Shown: positions 9,636 through 18,186 of the stretch, one piece after another
Layout of the letters: every line of letters begins with the position of its first letter
Numbering within the stretch: position 1 is the stretch's first letter
DNA from: Chitinimonas koreensis
Lineage (GTDB): Bacteria > Pseudomonadota > Gammaproteobacteria > Burkholderiales > Chitinimonadaceae
Reading direction: 5' to 3'
NCBI RefSeq assembly: GCF_014353015.1
Contig: NZ_CP060704.1
Location: 3,249,001 to 3,313,000, forward strand
DNA: 64,000 nucleotides
The notes under the pieces: generated by a model
Told to the model about the DNA's origin: nothing
Database searches by the model: none
Seen by the model: the letters and a program-made list of their open reading frames with translations, nothing else
Program-made: the position numbers and the translations under genes

Positions 9636-10007
9636 ATGCAACTCGGCAACTTTTCGGTCAGCCTGGCCGTGAAGGACATCGCGGCGTCCCAGGCCTTCTA
9701 CGCGAAGCTCGGCTTCGAGGTCTTCGCCGGCGACGCCGCGCAGAACTGGCTGATCCTGAAGAACGGCGACTGCGTGATCGGCCTGTTCCAGGGCATGTTC
9801 GAGCGGAACATGCTGACCTTCAACCCGGGCTGGGACGGCAACGCCGACCGCCTCGGCGAGTTCACCGACATCCGCGAGCTGCAGCGCCGGCTGAAGGCGC
9901 AGGGCGTGCCGATCGCGACCGAGGCCGACGAGACCGGCCAGGGACCGGCGAGCTTCATGGTCGTCGATCCCGACGGCAATCCCATCCTGCTGGACCAGCA
10001 CGTCTAG
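9636..10007 (+). CDS. VOC-family (glyoxalase/bleomycin-resistance-like) protein
   Basis: The 123-residue protein carries a single-protein version of the vicinal-oxygen-chelate fold. The first beta-alpha-beta-beta-beta module begins FSVSLAVKDIAASQAFYAKL then GFEVF. The second ends SFMVVDPDGNPILLDQH, with the DPDGNPI motif typical of the superfamily. Probable metal or substrate positions cannot be fixed with confidence, because the N-terminal metal position (usually His in LxVxDxxxSxxFY) is not a clear ligand. The ribosome site AAGGAGCAG is strong. Such proteins act as dioxygenases, isomerases or drug-binding proteins, so the substrate is not predictable. Confidence 0.85.
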   Translation: MQLGNFSVSLAVKDIAASQAFYAKLGFEVFAGDAAQNWLILKNGDCVIGLFQGMFERNMLTFNPGWDGNADRLGEFTDIRELQRRLKAQGVPIATEADETGQGPASFMVVDPDGNPILLDQHV

Positions 10008-10053
10008 GCGCCGGCACGCGCGGGACGCCCTCGCCGGCTTGCGGCGCATCCGC

Positions 10054-10068
10054 CCTGTGCTACCTTTG
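10054..10068 (+). promoter_or_regulatory. Putative promoter element, twin of 6347-6361
   Basis: CTGTGCTACCTTTGC differs from the element before the paralogue at 6425 in only two positions. It lies 61 bp before the start codon of the gene it would serve. Confidence 0.4.
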
Positions 10069-10128
10069 CGATGGGCCGTAGCGAAGACATCGGCATAAAA
10101 CGATATTCCAGGAGACAGGAGCGCAGCG

Positions 10129-10650
10129 ATGAGCGAGGCAATCTTCCACAAGACCGAAGCCGGCGGGCAGGCGCTGCAGGACCGCAGCCGCTGCCCGGCG
10201 CTGACGCCGCGGCTGCGCAGCCTGCTGCTGCAGGTCGACGGCAAGCGCGGCGGTGCCGAGCTGCGCGAGCTGGGCCGGGCGCTCGGTGCGCCGGACGATG
10301 GCCTCGCCACGCTGCTGACGCTGGGCCTGGTCGCCGCCGACGGCGCAACCCCGGCCTCGCCGTCATCGCCGGCCGCTTCGGCCGCCCCGACCGGGCCGGC
10401 CGGCGACACCGCGGCAGCGCCGGCCGATGCCTTCGCCCGCCTGCAGGAGGCGACCCGCCTGATGAACAAGGCCGCGGCCGACCACATGGGGCTCAAGGCG
10501 CTGTTCTTCACGCTCAAGGTGGAAAAGGCGGCCAACCGCGAGGAGCTGCTGGGCCTGCTCGGCGACCTGCGCGCCGCCATCGCCAAATCGCGCGACGCCG
10601 GCCAGGCCGATCGGCTGGTCGACGAGATCCGGGCCTTGCTGGCCGGCTGA
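10129..10650 (+). CDS. Unknown protein, paralogue of the gene at 6425-7060
   Basis: The 173-residue product has the same plan as the protein at 6425. The N-terminal domain reads MSEAIFHKTEAGGQALQDRS then LRSLLLQVDGKRG (residues 1-70). A short Ala/Pro/Ser linker follows (75-105). The helical C-terminal domain is ADHMGLKALFFTLKVEKAAN then REELLGLLGDLRAAIAKSRD. No catalytic motif, signal peptide or transmembrane helix is visible. The N-terminal domain resembles a small winged-helix or wHTH-like unit by helix spacing, but that is a guess. It is preceded by a promoter-like string shared with its paralogue, implying common regulation. The function is unknown. Confidence 0.8.
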   Translation: MSEAIFHKTEAGGQALQDRSRCPALTPRLRSLLLQVDGKRGGAELRELGRALGAPDDGLATLLTLGLVAADGATPASPSSPAASAAPTGPAGDTAAAPADAFARLQEATRLMNKAAADHMGLKALFFTLKVEKAANREELLGLLGDLRAAIAKSRDAGQADRLVDEIRALLAG

Positions 10651-10970
10651 GCGTTCCCCCTCCTCCCCGTCCGTATCGCCCACCTGAATACGCTCCCTGT
10701 CCGCCGGCAGGATGCGGCCGCTCGTCGCGGCCGCCGCCCTGCCGCGCTGGCCGCGGATGCGGCCGGCAGTGGCGCCCGGTGCCGGTAGGCGCCAGGCCGG
10801 TCCGGTCGGCTTCGTGGGCTGCAGAGGCTGCACGGACATGGATTGCGTGGATGGAAATGTACCGCTCCGGGCGCGGAATAGGCTTCTCTCTTGCGACCCG
10901 ATCGGCATGAAATGCAGAACATTCATCCGTGTTAAATTCGATAACCGGAAGAACGTTCACAAGGAATCGC

Positions 10971-11444
10971 ATGACAGCCAAGAACCGTCCGCTCGACAGC
11001 CAGGACCGCAAGATCCTGCGTGCGCTGCAGGACAATGCCCGGCTCAGCAATGCCGAGCTGGCCGAACAGGTCGGCCTGTCGCCGACCGCCTGCTGGAACC
11101 GCACCCGTTCGCTCGAGAGCGAGGGCTATATCCAGGGCTACGTCGCCCTGATCGACCAGCGCAAGCTCGGCCTGGCCGACACGGTGCTGCTGGAGGTGAC
11201 GCTGGACCGCCACGAGGACAATGCGCTGGCGCGCTTCGGCGAAGAGCTGGCGGCGCTGCCCGAAGTGCTCGAGGCCTATCTGGTCTCGGGCGACTACGAC
11301 TACCTGGTCAAGGTCGCGGTCGAAGGCACGGCCGGCTACGAGCGCTTCCTGCGCGAAAAGCTCTACCGCATCCCCGGCATCCGCCACAGCCGCTCGATGT
11401 TCGCGCTGCGCTGCATGAAGTGGGTGCCGTCGGTGCAGATCTAG
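10971..11444 (+). CDS. Lrp/AsnC-family transcriptional regulator
   Basis: The 157-residue protein has the standard Lrp plan. An N-terminal winged helix comes first (LDSQDRKILRALQDNARLSN, AELAEQVGLSPTACWNRTRS, LESEGYIQGYVALID; roughly residues 8-65). The RAM/AsnC ligand-binding domain follows (VLEAYLVSGDYDYLVKVAVE, YERFLREKLYRIPGIRHSRS). The ATG at 10971 has an AAGGAAT ribosome site; an upstream in-frame GTG is not needed. Proteins of this group sense amino acids or related metabolites. It is followed by a convergent hydrolase gene and gives no operon clue to its targets, although self-regulation is common in the family. The preceding 320 bp (10651-10970) contains no gene that I can support. 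Confidence 0.93.
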   Translation: MTAKNRPLDSQDRKILRALQDNARLSNAELAEQVGLSPTACWNRTRSLESEGYIQGYVALIDQRKLGLADTVLLEVTLDRHEDNALARFGEELAALPEVLEAYLVSGDYDYLVKVAVEGTAGYERFLREKLYRIPGIRHSRSMFALRCMKWVPSVQI

Positions 11445-11541
11445 CCGGGCCTGCCGCAGGCGCAGCTCCGGCCGCAGCGGAGGCTTCGCGCCGCGTCCGC
11501 CCAGCCGCGGCCGAAGCCGTGCCCGCGCAGGGCAGGCCCGC

Positions 11542-12687
11542 TCACAGGTGCTGCAGGATGTTGAGCAGCCGGCCGAACGGATCGCGCACGTAGAAGCGGC
11601 GTACGCCCCAGGGCTCGATGGCCGGGCCGTATTCGATCGCGATGCCCGCCGCCAGCATGCGCGCCAGCGCCACGTCCAGGTCGTCGACCTCGATCGACAG
11701 GTCGGGCACCGCGGTCCCCGAGCCGCCCTCGGCGGCGATGCTCAGCTGCACGCCCATCGGCTGTTCCGAGCCATAGGTGCGGATCCAGCCGTGATCCATC
11801 AGCAGCTCGAGCCCGAGCAGGTCCCGGTAGAACGCCTCGGCCCGTGCGGGTTCGGCCGTGGCGATGTTGGCGACGATCCGGCGGACTTGCATATCGGCTC
11901 CTTCGGTCGAATTCGATCGGCCCTCGGCGGGCTCGGGCGGCAGGCCGGCCAGCGCCTCGATCACCGAGACCACCAGCTGCGGCTCGCTGAACTGCGGAAA
12001 GTGGCCGCTGCGCGATGCGATCAGCTGGGTGCCCAGCGGCGACAGCCCGGCCAGCGCCTGCTGGTGCACGCGGCGCGCCGCCAGCGCCGCCGGCGGGGTC
12101 GCCCAGGCCATGACTGGCCGGCCGCCGGTGACGACCCGCAGCGGAATGGCGGGAAAGCCCGGCGCCGCCTCCAGCTCGGCGACGGTGGCCGGCAGATGCT
12201 CGGTCTCGGCGTGGACATGGGGCGGCGAGATCCAGCGCAGCAGGCTGCCGAGGTGGCGATGCAGCGCGCCCTCGTGCTGCGACAGCGTCGCGATGTCTTC
12301 CGGCGCCGTCGCCTCCAGCAGGACCACCGCCGCCACCTCCTGCGGGTGCTGCCGAGCGAACAGGTTGGCGATGAGCCCGCCCAGCGAATGGCCGACCAGC
12401 ACATAGGGCGGCGCCAGCTCGACCTCGGCCAGCGCCGCCCGCAGCACGGCCACCATGCGCGCGCCGGTCTGGGGCGCCGCCGGCGGGCCGCTGCCGCCCA
12501 GGCCGGGCCGATTGTAGGCGAATACGGTGGCGAAGCCGGTCAGCGGTTCGAACACCCTGTGCCAGCCCTCGATGGGTCCGCCGGAACCGTTGATCAGCAC
12601 CACCGTGGCGTTCCCCTCCCCGGCCAGGATGTATTCGATCCGTTCGTCGAGGACATTGCACCTGCGCTTGGGCGGAAACTTGAACAT
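11542..12687 (-). CDS. Alpha/beta hydrolase fused to a VOC (glyoxalase-like) domain
   Basis: Residues 1-255 are an alpha/beta hydrolase. The oxyanion region is LINGSGGPIEGW, the nucleophile elbow is VLVGHSLGGLIAN (GHSLGG, Ser near residue 101), and the catalytic histidine is probably in SRSGHFPQFSEP near residue 230. Residues 266-381 form a VOC domain (MQVRRIVANIATAEPARAEA then FYRDLLGLELL, ending VRRFYVRDPFGRLLNILQHL). The hinge carries an internal ATG at 11892 with a good upstream ribosome sequence (GAAGGAG, 5 bp spacing). The VOC domain may therefore also be made as a separate 116-residue protein, or the fusion may be recent. No stop exists between the parts in any frame at the hinge, so a simple sequencing error does not explain the fusion. 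The reaction is unknown. Confidence 0.85.
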   Translation of the reverse strand: MFKFPPKRRCNVLDERIEYILAGEGNATVVLINGSGGPIEGWHRVFEPLTGFATVFAYNRPGLGGSGPPAAPQTGARMVAVLRAALAEVELAPPYVLVGHSLGGLIANLFARQHPQEVAAVVLLEATAPEDIATLSQHEGALHRHLGSLLRWISPPHVHAETEHLPATVAELEAAPGFPAIPLRVVTGGRPVMAWATPPAALAARRVHQQALAGLSPLGTQLIASRSGHFPQFSEPQLVVSVIEALAGLPPEPAEGRSNSTEGADMQVRRIVANIATAEPARAEAFYRDLLGLELLMDHGWIRTYGSEQPMGVQLSIAAEGGSGTAVPDLSIEVDDLDVALARMLAAGIAIEYGPAIEPWGVRRFYVRDPFGRLLNILQHL

Positions 12688-12811
12688 GCGGCACTTCCCG
12701 GTTGGATGGCGGCACGCCCGATCAACGCCGAAATCATGCCGATGAGGACGTGACCGGAGCGGAGCCCGCTCCGTTCCACCGGGCCGGCGAGCGGCGATCC
12801 GCGGCGCGCGG

Positions 12812-12846
12812 AAACGACGACGCCACCCGGTGGGTGGCGTCGTCGT
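12812..12846 (-). terminator. Terminator hairpin after sucD
   Basis: A perfect 15-bp stem (12814-12828 with 12832-12846) closes around a three-base loop. On the minus strand it is followed by TTTCC. It lies 22 bp beyond the sucD stop codon, at the end of the TCA gene cluster. Confidence 0.8.
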
Positions 12847-12867
12847 CGGTCGCGAGTGCGAAACGGC

Positions 12868-13755
12868 TTACTTGATCATGCCCTTGCTCTTCAGCAGTTC
12901 GAACATGGTCTTGCCGATCTCGGCCGGGCTACGGGTGTAGGCGATGCCGGCCTTCTCGAAGGCGGCGAACTTCTCTTCCGCCGTGCCCTTGCCGCCCGAG
13001 ATGATGGCGCCCGCATGGCCCATGCGCTTGCCCTTGGGCGCGGTCACGCCGGCGATGTAGCCGACCACCGGCTTGGTCACGTAGGACTGGGCGAACTCGG
13101 CCGCCTCTTCCTCGGCCGAGCCGCCGATCTCGCCGATCATGATGATCGCGTCGGTGTCCGGATCGTCCTGGAACAGCTTCAGCGAATCGATGTGGCTGGT
13201 GCCGGGGATCGGGTCGCCGCCGATGCCGATGCAGGTCGACTGGCCCAGGCCCAGCGCGGTGGTCTGCGCCACGGCTTCGTAGGTCAGCGTGCCGGAGCGC
13301 GACACGATGCCGATGCGGCCGGGGTTGTGGATGTGCCAGGGCATGATGCCGATCTTGCACTCGCCCGGGGTGATCACGCCGGGGCAGTTCGGGCCGATCA
13401 GGCGGATGCCGGCTTCGTCGACGGCCTTCTTCACGTACAGCATGTCGATGGTCGGCACGCCTTCGGTGATGCAGACCACCAGCTTCACGCCGGCGTCGAT
13501 CGCTTCGAGGATCGAATCCTTGGCGAACGGGGCCGGCACGTAGATCACCGAGGCGTCGGCCTGGGTCTCGCGCACGGCGTCGCGCATGGTGTTGAACACC
13601 GGCAGGCCCAGGTGGCTGCTGCCGCCCTTGCCCGGGGTGACGCCGCCGACCACCTTGGTGCCGACCTTCAGCGCCTGCTCGGCGTGGAAGGTGCCATTCT
13701 TGCCGGTGAAGCCTTGCACCAGGACTTTGGTGTCTTTGTTGACGAGAACGCTCAT
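12868..13755 (-). CDS. sucD: Succinyl-CoA synthetase alpha subunit
   Basis: SucD with SucC converts succinyl-CoA to succinate with nucleotide phosphorylation. The 295-residue product starts at MSVLVNKDTKVLVQGFTGKN, just after AAGGATTTAGAA. It has the CoA-binding Rossmann domain (GGSSHLGLPVFNTMRDAV, VIYVPAPFAKDSI) and the phosphohistidine loop GHAGAIISGGKGTAEEKFAA, where the histidine carries the phosphate. Length is normal. It is the last gene of the leftward TCA cluster and is separated from sucC by about 150 bp holding a G-rich/C-rich inverted repeat. That is unusual, because sucC and sucD normally abut. Confidence 0.96.
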   Translation of the reverse strand: MSVLVNKDTKVLVQGFTGKNGTFHAEQALKVGTKVVGGVTPGKGGSSHLGLPVFNTMRDAVRETQADASVIYVPAPFAKDSILEAIDAGVKLVVCITEGVPTIDMLYVKKAVDEAGIRLIGPNCPGVITPGECKIGIMPWHIHNPGRIGIVSRSGTLTYEAVAQTTALGLGQSTCIGIGGDPIPGTSHIDSLKLFQDDPDTDAIIMIGEIGGSAEEEAAEFAQSYVTKPVVGYIAGVTAPKGKRMGHAGAIISGGKGTAEEKFAAFEKAGIAYTRSPAEIGKTMFELLKSKGMIK

Positions 13756-13768
13756 TTCTAAATCCTTT

Positions 13769-13907
13769 GTGAGGGGTGAGGTGTGAGGGGCGAGGCGACG
13801 CGTCTCGGCGTCTCCTTCATCTGCCGCCACAGCTCACGCGGTACACGATTGCGAAAAGTCCGGTTCAGGCCGAGGGGTTCAACCCCTCACGCCTGACGCC
13901 TCACTCC

Positions 13908-13911
<4 letters not shown>
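13769..13911. repeat. Polypurine/polypyrimidine inverted repeat between sucC and sucD
   Basis: The left arm GTGAGGGGTGAGGTGTGAGG (13769-13788 onward) is matched by a right arm of CCCCTCACGCCTGACGCCTC then ACTCCTCAC (13883-13911), which overlaps the sucC stop codon. The same arm type is present at 16745-16854. It is probably an intergenic REP-type hairpin; an effect on mRNA processing is inferred only. Confidence 0.65.
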
Positions 13912-15077
<1,166 letters not shown>

Positions 15078-15110
15078 TGCGTGTTTCCCTTTTGAGAGAA
15101 GTTGCTGTTA

Positions 15111-15290
15111 GGGAAGGGCGAAGGGAGGAAAGCGCGGGAAGGGAGAAGAGGGAAGGGGGAAGGGTAAAACCCTCGCTCCTGCCGCCAGCGTCTTCCTGAT
15201 GCCTTCTCCCCTCCCCTTCTCTCAAATGCGAGTCCGGAGAACGGAGCGCCGGGAAGCGAACCCTTCCCTCTTCTCCCTTCCCCCTTCTCA
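15111..15290. repeat. Polypurine/polypyrimidine inverted repeat between lpdA and sucC
   Basis: A purine-rich left arm (15136-15164, GGGAAGGGAGAAGAGGGAAG...) pairs with a pyrimidine-rich right arm (15261-15290, CCCTTCCCTCTTCTCCCTTC...). A second shorter pyrimidine block lies between them. No reading frame is supported here. A related unit precedes anmK at 63682-63850. Confidence 0.65.
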
Positions 15291-15294
15291 ATCC

Positions 15295-16731
15295 TTAGCT
15301 ATGCAGCGTCCGGCCATCGCAGCCCAGCGCCGCTTCGTGCAGCGCCTCGCTGAGCGACGGGTGGGCGTGGACGATGCGGGCGATGTCTTCGGAGCTGGCC
15401 GAGAATTCCATCGCGACCACCGCTTCGGCGATCAGCTCGGAGGCGAACGGGCCGACGATGTGGACGCCGAGGATGCGGTCGGTCTTCTTGTCGGCCAGCA
15501 TCTTGACGAAGCCCTTGGCCTCGCCGAGCGCCAGCGCGCGGCCGTTGGCCGAGAACAGGAACTGGCCCTTCTTGTATTCGACGCCCTCGGCCTTGAGCTG
15601 CTGCTCGGTCTTGCCGACCCAGGCGATCTCGGGGCTGGTGTAGATCACCCACGGGATCACGCCGAAGTCGATGTGCGGATGCTGGCCGGCGATGCGCTCG
15701 GCCACCGCCACGCCTTCTTCGCTGGCCTTGTGCGCCAGCATCGGGCCGCGCACCACGTCGCCGATGGCCCAGACGTTGGGCAGGCTGGTGCGGCAGTCGT
15801 CGTCGACCTCGACCTGGCCGCGCTCGGTCAGCTTGAGGCCGACCGCGTCGGCATTGAGGCCGGCGGTGTTGGGCACGCGGCCGATCGAGACGATCAGCTT
15901 GTCGAACACCATCTTCTGTTCGGCGCCGGCGGCGTCGACGTAGTTGACGGTCACGTCCTTCTTGCCGGCCTTGATCTCGCCGATCTTCACACCGGTGCTG
16001 ATGACGAGGCCGGTTTCCTTGGTCAGGAACTTGAGCGCTTCGCGGGCGACCTGGTCGTCGGCGGCGCCGAGGAAGGTCGGCATCGCCTCGAGCACGGTCA
16101 CTTCGCTGCCGAGGCGCTTCCACACCGAACCCATTTCCAGGCCGATCACGCCGGCGCCGATCACGCCGAGGCGCTTGGGCACGGCCGGGATGGCCAGCGC
16201 GCCTTCGTTGTCGAGCACCAGCTTGTTGTCGATGGTCACGCCGGGCAGCTGGCGCACGCTCGAGCCGGTCGCCACGATCACATGGGTCGCCTCGATCTCC
16301 TCGACCTTGCCGTCGGCCAGCTTGGCCTCGAGCAGCCACTTGTCGCCGTTCCTGGCCTTGAAGCTGCCGGTGCCGTGGAACGGGGTCACCTTGTTCTTGC
16401 GGAACAGGAAGGCGATGCCGCCGGTGTTCTTGGCGATGATCTCTTCCTTGCGCTTGAGCATCTGCGCCACGTCGATCTTGACCGTGCCGGTGCTGATGCC
16501 GTGGTCGGCGAAGCTGTGGGCGGCGTGGTGGAAGTTCTCGGACGACTGCAGCAGCGCCTTGGACGGGATGCAGCCGACGTTAAGGCAGGTGCCGCCGAGG
16601 CTCTGCTTGCCTTCGGCGTTGGAGGTGGCGTCGATGCAGGCGGTCTTGAAGCCGAGCTGGGCGGCGCGGATCGCCGCGACGTAGCCACCGGGGCCGCCGC
16701 CGATCACGACGACGTCGAATTGTTGGGACAT
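15295..16731 (-). CDS. lpdA: Dihydrolipoamide dehydrogenase (E3)
   Basis: E3 reoxidises the dihydrolipoyl groups of 2-oxoacid dehydrogenase complexes using FAD and NAD+. The 478-residue protein has the N-terminal FAD motif VVVIGGGPGGYVAAIRAAQL and the redox-active disulfide segment GGTCLNVGCIPSKALL. The NAD-binding glycine loop is GVIGAGVIGLEMGSVWKRLG, and the second FAD motif is NVWAIGDVVRGPMLAHKASE. The catalytic His-Glu segment is HAHPSLSEALHEAAL. Position directly after sucB marks it as the E3 of the 2-oxoglutarate dehydrogenase complex, though it may also serve others. The long open frame on the opposite strand is a composition shadow. Confidence 0.97.
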   Translation of the reverse strand: MSQQFDVVVIGGGPGGYVAAIRAAQLGFKTACIDATSNAEGKQSLGGTCLNVGCIPSKALLQSSENFHHAAHSFADHGISTGTVKIDVAQMLKRKEEIIAKNTGGIAFLFRKNKVTPFHGTGSFKARNGDKWLLEAKLADGKVEEIEATHVIVATGSSVRQLPGVTIDNKLVLDNEGALAIPAVPKRLGVIGAGVIGLEMGSVWKRLGSEVTVLEAMPTFLGAADDQVAREALKFLTKETGLVISTGVKIGEIKAGKKDVTVNYVDAAGAEQKMVFDKLIVSIGRVPNTAGLNADAVGLKLTERGQVEVDDDCRTSLPNVWAIGDVVRGPMLAHKASEEGVAVAERIAGQHPHIDFGVIPWVIYTSPEIAWVGKTEQQLKAEGVEYKKGQFLFSANGRALALGEAKGFVKMLADKKTDRILGVHIVGPFASELIAEAVVAMEFSASSEDIARIVHAHPSLSEALHEAALGCDGRTLHS

Positions 16732-16744
16732 GGGCGAAAACCTT

Positions 16745-16854
16745 GTGAGGGGTGAGGCGTTAGGTGCGAGGTGTGCTCGCTCGCACCGGTCTGGTCATGG
16801 CTCGAAGGGTCGGGGCGAAGAGCGGACAACACCTCACTCCTCACCCCTCACGCC
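16745..16854. repeat. Polypurine/polypyrimidine inverted repeat between sucB and lpdA
   Basis: GTGAGGGGTGAGGCGTTAGG (16745-16764 onward) faces ACCTCACTCCTCACCCCTCA (16831-16850, continuing CGCC). The arms are of the same type as those at 13769-13911, so two neighbouring intergenic gaps of one operon carry sister copies. Confidence 0.65.
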
Positions 16855-18114
16855 TTACAGATCCAGCAGCAACCGCGCCGGATCCTCGATCGCTTCCTTG
16901 ATCGCGACCAGGCTCAGCACCGCTTCGCGGCCGTCGATGATGCGGTGGTCGTAGGACTGCGCCAGGTACATCATCGGACGCACCACCACTTCGCCGTTCT
17001 CGACCACGGCGCGGTCCTTGGTGGCGTGCATGCCGAGGATGGCCGACTGCGGCGGGTTGATGATCGGGGTCGACATCATCGAGCCGAAGGTGCCGCCGTT
17101 GGAGATGGTGTAGGTGCCGCCGCTCAGCTCTTCGATGGTCAGCTTGCCTTCCTGGGCGCGCTTGCCGAAGTCGGCGATCTGCTTCTCGATCTGGGCCAGG
17201 CTCAGCTGGTCGGCATTGCGGATCACCGGCACCACCAGGCCGCGCGGGCTGCCCACCGCCACGCCGATGTCGTAGTAGCCGTGGTAGACGATGTCGTTGC
17301 CGTCGACCGAGGCGTTGACGATCGGGAACTTGCGCAGCGCATGCACCACGGCCTTCACGAAGAAGCCCATGAAGCCCAGCTTGATGCCGTGTTCCTTCTC
17401 GAAGCGGTCCTTGTAGCGGTTGCGCAGGTCCATCACCGGCTTCATGTTCACTTCGTTGAAGGTGGTGAGGATGGCGGCGGTCGATTGCGATTCGACCAGG
17501 CGCTCGGCCACGCGCTGGCGCAGGCGCGACATCGGCACGCGCTGCTCGGCGCGGTCGCCGCCGGCGACCGTCACGGCCGGGGCCGGCGCAGCCTTCGGCG
17601 CGGGAGCCGGGGCCGGCGCGGGTGCGGCGGCCGGCTTGGCGGCGGCCGCCACCACGTCTTCCTTGAGCACGCGGCCGTCGCGGCCGGTGCCTTGCACCTT
17701 GTCGGTGTCGACGCCGAGGTCGGCGGCGGCCTTCTTGGCGGCCGGCATCACGGCGGTGCCGAAGCCGATGGCGTTCTCGGGCACGCCGGCGGCCGCGGCG
17801 GCGGCGGCCACGCGGCTCGGTTCCTGCGCGATCGGCGCGGCGGCCGGCGCCGCGGCGGCACCGGCGCCGGCCTTCGCCTCGGTGTCGATGGTGGCGATCA
17901 CTTCATTGCTGACCACGGTGCTGCCGTCGCCCTTGACCAGGTTGACGATCACGCCGGCCTGCGGCGCGGGCAGCTCGAGCACCACCTTGTCGGTTTCCAG
18001 GTCGATCAGGTTCTCGTCGCGCTCGACGTATTCGCCGACCTTCTTCTTCCAGCTCACCAGGGTGGCTTCCGAGACGGACTCGGGCAGTTGGGGGACTTTG
18101 ACTTCGATCAGCAT
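16855..18114 (-). CDS. sucB: Dihydrolipoyllysine-residue succinyltransferase (2-oxoglutarate dehydrogenase E2)
   Basis: The 419-residue E2 core transfers succinyl groups from E1 to CoA. Residues 1-75 are a single lipoyl domain with the lipoylated lysine in LIDLETDKVVLELPAP. An Ala/Pro linker follows. Residues about 108-145 are the E3/E1-binding domain (MPAAKKAAADLGVDTDKVQG then TGRDGRVLKEDV). A second Ala/Pro linker precedes the catalytic domain, whose active site is SYDHRIIDGREAVLSLVAIK near the C-terminus. The single lipoyl domain and the succinyltransferase-type catalytic end separate it from pyruvate dehydrogenase E2. It lies between sucA and lpdA and is read leftwards. Confidence 0.97.
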   Translation of the reverse strand: MLIEVKVPQLPESVSEATLVSWKKKVGEYVERDENLIDLETDKVVLELPAPQAGVIVNLVKGDGSTVVSNEVIATIDTEAKAGAGAAAAPAAAPIAQEPSRVAAAAAAAGVPENAIGFGTAVMPAAKKAAADLGVDTDKVQGTGRDGRVLKEDVVAAAAKPAAAPAPAPAPAPKAAPAPAVTVAGGDRAEQRVPMSRLRQRVAERLVESQSTAAILTTFNEVNMKPVMDLRNRYKDRFEKEHGIKLGFMGFFVKAVVHALRKFPIVNASVDGNDIVYHGYYDIGVAVGSPRGLVVPVIRNADQLSLAQIEKQIADFGKRAQEGKLTIEELSGGTYTISNGGTFGSMMSTPIINPPQSAILGMHATKDRAVVENGEVVVRPMMYLAQSYDHRIIDGREAVLSLVAIKEAIEDPARLLLDL

Positions 18115-18186
18115 GTTGTCGGCTCCATGCGTTGGGCAGTGGGGATAAGGCGAAAGGCCGCGCGAAGGCGGCCGTCGGTTCCGGGT

